A stretch of DNA of 64,000 bases from contig NC_063988.1 in NCBI RefSeq assembly GCF_932276165.1, forward strand, positions 10,788,001 to 10,852,000. Direction: 5' to 3'. The notes under the pieces were generated by a model, which worked only from the letters and a program-made list of their open reading frames with translations, ran no database searches and had not been told where the DNA came from. The stretch comes from Plutella xylostella (lineage: Eukaryota; Arthropoda; Insecta; Lepidoptera; Plutellidae). Made by a program: the position numbers and the translations under genes. This document shows positions 59,972-64,000 of the stretch, piece by piece. Position 1 is the stretch's first letter. Each line of letters starts with the position of its first letter.

Positions 59972-62845
59972 ATGGATATGTATTATCAAAATGTTAGAGG
60001 CATAAAAACAAAAACAACAGATGTTTATAACAATATTCTTCGTCACAATTATAAAATTATTGTCTTTACCGAGACATGGCTCAACTCAAATATAGGTAAT
60101 TCAGAATTTATTGATAATAGGTATGTTGTATATCGTAGAGACCGTATAACTAGTACTGCAAAAAAAGATGGTGGAGGTGTCATGATAGCTGTTTCTCGTG
60201 ACATAGAATCTTCTCGCATTCATAATTGGGAAAGTGATTGTGAAGATTTATGGGTTACAATAAATGTAAGAGTAAAAAATGTTATTAAAAAAATTACAAT
60301 CTGCGCTGTATATCTCCCTCCGCCTGTAAAAATGAATACACTTAATACATTTTTAGATAATGCCAATAATGTTATTCATAATACTAATGATGTTGTTATA
60401 GTTGGCGATTTTAATTTAAGTTTTATTAACTGGAGTCTTAACCTAGACTCTCAACATAATATGGTTCCTAATAATTATAGCAATAACTTAGGTTACGCTT
60501 TAGTAGATTTCATAAATGCTAATGACTTACACCAAATAAATAACACTCGCAATATTGATGATAAAACGTTAGATCTCATTCTTAGTAATATAAGTAATCT
60601 TGAAAACTCAGTTCCGCTTGAAAATTTAAGTAAACTAGACAAACTACATCCTAGTTTGTTACTGAACTTCCCACTTACTGATCTTCAATTTTTAAAATCT
60701 AATGAACGCCCAACACTCAACTATTACAAGGCTGACTTTGATAGTATTAATTTAGAACTAAACTCTACCGACTGGCATTCCGAATTTTCTAACTGTGACC
60801 ATGTAGATTCAATGGTTAGTATACTAAAGGATAGGTTAATCTCTGCTATTGATAAATTTGTACCCAAACGAACCAGAAAAATGTCAAGATATCCTCCATG
60901 GTTCACTAAACAACTAATATGTCTCCTAGCTGAACAAAACAAGTTACGAAACAAATACAAAAAGTTTAAAAATCCTAGAGACAAATTTGAATATGAATTA
61001 CTGCGTAGCCGATGTCACAAACTGTTAGATAAATGCTACTCCGATTACAAGTGCAGACTGGAGAACGAAATTCATTCTAATCCCAAAGCTTTTTGGCGTT
61101 ATGTGAAGGACAAGCGTAAAGGAGATTCGACTATACCTACAGTGATGCATCTCAATAACCTAATTGGTAACAACACATCAGACATATCTAATCTTTTTGC
61201 CACTCATTTTTCTAACATCTACAACAAAAATAATTCATCTTCTGCCAGTACTAATAACAGTAACCTCACCGCCCCTACAACTACCAATATTAACTACGGA
61301 ATAACCGAAAGAGTAATAATTAAACATATAAATAAACTTAATGCATCTCAATCAGCAGGTCCGGACGGCATTCATCCGTTGTTAGTAAAACGTTGCGCTA
61401 TAGCCTTAGCCCTCCCATTGTGCATTATCTTTAATAAGTCGTTACAAGATGGTAGTTTTCCGACAGAGTGGAAAAGGGCTAGAATCACTCCGATACATAA
61501 AAAAGGTGATATCACCTTAATAACAAACTACAGACCTATTTCTATCCTGTCCTGTTTTGCTAAATTATTTGAAGCCATCGTTTGTCCAATTCTTACAAAA
61601 AATCTAGATCATGCGTTAAGTGAATCACAACATGGTTTTAGGAAAGGTCGCTCAGTCGAAACAAATCTGGTTAGTTACATTAGTGAATTGTCCCATAAAG
61701 TCGATGCTGGTCTGCAAGTTGACGCAATTTATATCGACTTTACTAGTGCATTTGACAAAGTTTGTCACTCCCTGCTTCTCAAAAAACTTGAAATAATTGG
61801 TGTAAATGATTCATTGATAAAGTGGCTAACTTCATACTTAGATAAAAGGGAACAATTTGTCTCAATCAATGGTTTTCAATCTAAATTCTTCTTTGCTGAG
61901 TCCGGTGTGCCTCAAGGTTCTCATTTGGGTCCAATTCTCTTCCTTGCTTTTATAAACGATCTGACCCATCACATTCAATATAGTAAATACTCAATGTTTG
62001 CCGATGATTTAAAAATTTACCGTACCATAACTTCTTCCGACGATAACTGGCTTCTTCAAAACGATCTTAATAATATTTTAAAATGGTGTGATACTAATTG
62101 TATGTTGATTAACGCTCAAAAATGTTTTCACATTAAGTTCACACGTAAAAAAGTTCCACATTCCTTCGATTACCTTGTCGGCAGTAATGCAGTCACAGAG
62201 GTCAATGAGATTCGTGACCTGGGAATAATAATTGACTCTAAATTACAATTTTCCTCTCATATAGATTCAATAATTAAAAAAGCAGCGCAAATGTTAGGTT
62301 TTATAAAACGTCAAAGTAAAGGCTTTAGAGCTGACACTAAGATTATCCTGTTTAATTCCCTAGTTCGTAGTCATCTCGAATTTGCTTCCTCTGCCTGGAG
62401 TCCTTCTTATGCAGTCAACTCACATCGTATCGAATCTATACAGAGAGCCTTTACCCGTCATCTTGCCTTTATTTCCCCAAATGTGTCTCATAAATCTCCT
62501 TATGATCACCGCTTAACATTTTTTAAAATGAAATCATTACGCAATAGGCGAGAGACCCATGACCTTTTATTTCTTTATAAAATTGTCAATAATCTTATAG
62601 ACTGTCCTGATCTTCTTGAGAGTATTTCCTTTCCAATCCCCTTCAAATACCCGAGGTACCCAATCAAAAAACTAATGTGTGGACCCAAACCGCGTACAAA
62701 CTTAGGCTCACATTCACCAATAAATAAGCTATGTGATCTACATAACATTTATAGTAACAAATTGGATAATGATAAACTTGACATTTTTCACGATTCCTAT
62801 AATTGTTTCAAGAATAAAATTCAATGCATAAAATTATGTTCTTAA
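59972..62845 (+). CDS. LINE2 ORF2: APE-type endonuclease and reverse transcriptase (957 aa)
   Basis: Endonuclease motifs are TETW (33-36) and GDFNLS (145-150). The usual SDH motif is replaced by a weaker KLHPSLL-like region near residue 225, so the third catalytic site is not obvious. The reverse transcriptase has SAGPDGIHP, NYRPISIL, IYIDFTSAFDKV (586-597), SGVPQGSHLGPILF (from 644) and the catalytic FADDLK (676-681). The C-terminal region has the RSHLEFASSAWSP motif common in the Jockey/CR1 group. There is no internal stop or frameshift. The start ATG lies 62 nt after ORF1 and opens with MDMYYQNVRGI, the standard beginning for such endonucleases. Confidence 0.92.
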   Translation: MDMYYQNVRGIKTKTTDVYNNILRHNYKIIVFTETWLNSNIGNSEFIDNRYVVYRRDRITSTAKKDGGGVMIAVSRDIESSRIHNWESDCEDLWVTINVRVKNVIKKITICAVYLPPPVKMNTLNTFLDNANNVIHNTNDVVIVGDFNLSFINWSLNLDSQHNMVPNNYSNNLGYALVDFINANDLHQINNTRNIDDKTLDLILSNISNLENSVPLENLSKLDKLHPSLLLNFPLTDLQFLKSNERPTLNYYKADFDSINLELNSTDWHSEFSNCDHVDSMVSILKDRLISAIDKFVPKRTRKMSRYPPWFTKQLICLLAEQNKLRNKYKKFKNPRDKFEYELLRSRCHKLLDKCYSDYKCRLENEIHSNPKAFWRYVKDKRKGDSTIPTVMHLNNLIGNNTSDISNLFATHFSNIYNKNNSSSASTNNSNLTAPTTTNINYGITERVIIKHINKLNASQSAGPDGIHPLLVKRCAIALALPLCIIFNKSLQDGSFPTEWKRARITPIHKKGDITLITNYRPISILSCFAKLFEAIVCPILTKNLDHALSESQHGFRKGRSVETNLVSYISELSHKVDAGLQVDAIYIDFTSAFDKVCHSLLLKKLEIIGVNDSLIKWLTSYLDKREQFVSINGFQSKFFFAESGVPQGSHLGPILFLAFINDLTHHIQYSKYSMFADDLKIYRTITSSDDNWLLQNDLNNILKWCDTNCMLINAQKCFHIKFTRKKVPHSFDYLVGSNAVTEVNEIRDLGIIIDSKLQFSSHIDSIIKKAAQMLGFIKRQSKGFRADTKIILFNSLVRSHLEFASSAWSPSYAVNSHRIESIQRAFTRHLAFISPNVSHKSPYDHRLTFFKMKSLRNRRETHDLLFLYKIVNNLIDCPDLLESISFPIPFKYPRYPIKKLMCGPKPRTNLGSHSPINKLCDLHNIYSNKLDNDKLDIFHDSYNCFKNKIQCIKLCS

Positions 62846-63139
62846 TACTTACCTTATTGTTTGTTTTTTTAGTTTATTGTTTAGTTTGAAAGTATAAATA
62901 TTTGTGTTCTTACTGTGATCTCTGTATACGTAGTACTTAGATAAACCTTTTATTTTATTTAATGTCAACATTGTTGATTTTATATAGATTTTTATTTAGG
63001 TTGTCATAGATATTTTACGAATGTTGTGTACACCTTTAATAGGCTTTTACAACAAAATTAGAATTTTAAGAAATGATTTATTAATGTAAGTTGTTTAAGC
63101 TGCTGGTGTTCCTTTTTGAATAAATAAATAAAATAAACA

Positions 63140-63276
63140 TCAAAAAAGAACAGTTCCTGCTTAGGTATATTTGTACTGTCTCATACGAGTAGAATTTGTG
63201 TAAACCTTAAATTATTTCTTACATTTTAGTGGTTTTTTGAAGTCGGTTTTTTAATTTTTTTAATTATTATTTTATT
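63140..63276 (-). repeat. 137-bp inverted repeat enclosing LINE2, right arm
   Basis: An exact reverse complement of 58267-58403. It starts directly after the LINE2 A/T-rich tail (about 4 bp away). Confidence 0.9.
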
Positions 63277-64000
63277 CCCTATGGTGACCCCACCCGATAA
63301 AGTATTCATGGATCACCAGCAATGACCATTCAATTTCCTCACAAATGCTCAAACATCTTCAATAATGGAGTTCAGGAGCAGCGTTCAGCGACTGTTTGTC
63401 GGCCACTTTCACCCGCACTTGTATTCTATTGGCTATAAAGGGCGTGAATGTGTTTATTTAGGCGAAATAAACGACACTCTGTGAAGATCGAGAGTTATTG
63501 CGCGACCATTCGATTGCGTTCATAACACTCGCGGCCGCGAACCGCCCAGATTAACTCTATAACTCTTTCGAGTGCGGCCTTTTCACTCGTTTTATCGTTC
63601 GACTGGTGTGGTGGTTGCCGCGAATGGCAGAGATTTAAAATAAGTACGTACTTTGTGTAATGAAATGGCAAATACAATAACAGTGAACAGGCGCCACCAC
63701 ATCACCTCGCCTCAATAAAATTGTATAGAGGTACAAGTTTCCAATACTTAATTTACAATACTACACGTGAAACATCCGAGTCTGTGTTGTTTTTTTTCTA
63801 TGGATTTGTAGGTCTTCTCGATATACATTCCAAACCGACGTTTCCATTGACCATACAAAACAACACCATGACGCTCACACACATTCGCCCGCAGCCAATC
63901 AGCGCGCCGCCTGATCACGTGATCACGGTGCGTGTGCAATGAACGCATCTATTCCATTAAATCAGTTCACAGAGTGAATTATCGGCTTCTCCTATTGGAT
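63277..64000. other. Gene-free end of window
   Basis: No exon, RNA gene or clear repeat seen. It would still be receptor intron 4 if the gene continues to the right. Confidence 0.45.

Larger units (their letters stand above)
58404..63139 (+). mobile_element. LINE2: full-length PHD-finger non-LTR retrotransposon
   Basis: A two-ORF retrotransposon with an intact ORF1 and ORF2 (62-nt spacer, different frames) and a 3'UTR of about 270 nt. It ends in an AATAAATAAATAAAATAAA tail near 63118-63136. The 5' boundary within 58404-58808 is not defined. That leader includes a GTTGGTGC...GCACCAAC inverted pair and a GCGCGCGC run. ORF2 features place it in the Jockey/CR1 group. It lies in receptor intron 4, same strand, and inside a perfect 137-bp inverted repeat. 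Confidence 0.85.

Overview
The window looks like lepidopteran nuclear DNA (moth or butterfly; species not determined). It is AT-rich, gene-poor and full of interspersed repeats. The pointers to Lepidoptera are tRNA-derived SINEs, nonautonomous Helitron-like repeats carrying a CTGT microsatellite, the dispersed 'accgacttcaaaaaa' repeat and APE-type LINEs. All were recognised by memory of such repeats, not by a database search.

Layout. 1-7.98 kb: AT-rich, no gene seen, a few small hairpins. 7.98-12.6 kb: an apparently full-length two-ORF LINE (LINE1; ORF1 8374-9615, ORF2 9631-12408). 12.6-31.9 kb: no convincing host gene; a 1.67 kb TIR element with nested MITEs (19491-21157), two SINE families, Helitron-like repeats, several MITEs and a G-quadruplex motif. 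31.9-36.0 kb: a 4.1 kb palindromic element with arms of about 1 kb, built of smaller TIR modules and bounded by an 8-bp direct repeat. 36-48 kb: gene-free, with scattered repeats. 48.0-55.6 kb: four exons of a metabotropic-glutamate-receptor-like GPCR, most like the insect mangetout/mXR subtype. They cover the signal peptide and the first part of the Venus-flytrap domain; the rest of the gene must lie to the right. 55.6-64 kb: intron sequence if the gene continues. It contains an intact PHD-finger LINE (LINE2; ORF1 58809-59909, ORF2 59972-62845) enclosed by a perfect 137-bp inverted repeat.

How it fits together. The one host gene is the receptor. Its coding start is preceded by two short upstream ORFs chained to each other and to the main ATG by ATGA overlaps. 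The start of its third coding exon exists in a second, broken copy in the preceding intron. Each LINE encodes an RNA-binding-type ORF1 protein and an endonuclease/reverse transcriptase. Such enzymes are known to mobilise SINEs in trans, but which SINE belongs to which LINE cannot be told here.

The most unusual structures are the 4.1 kb palindrome, the LINE2/inverted-repeat composite, the ATGA chain, the duplicated partial exon, and LINE1's in-frame run of stops plus 5'UTR copy of its own ORF1/ORF2 junction.
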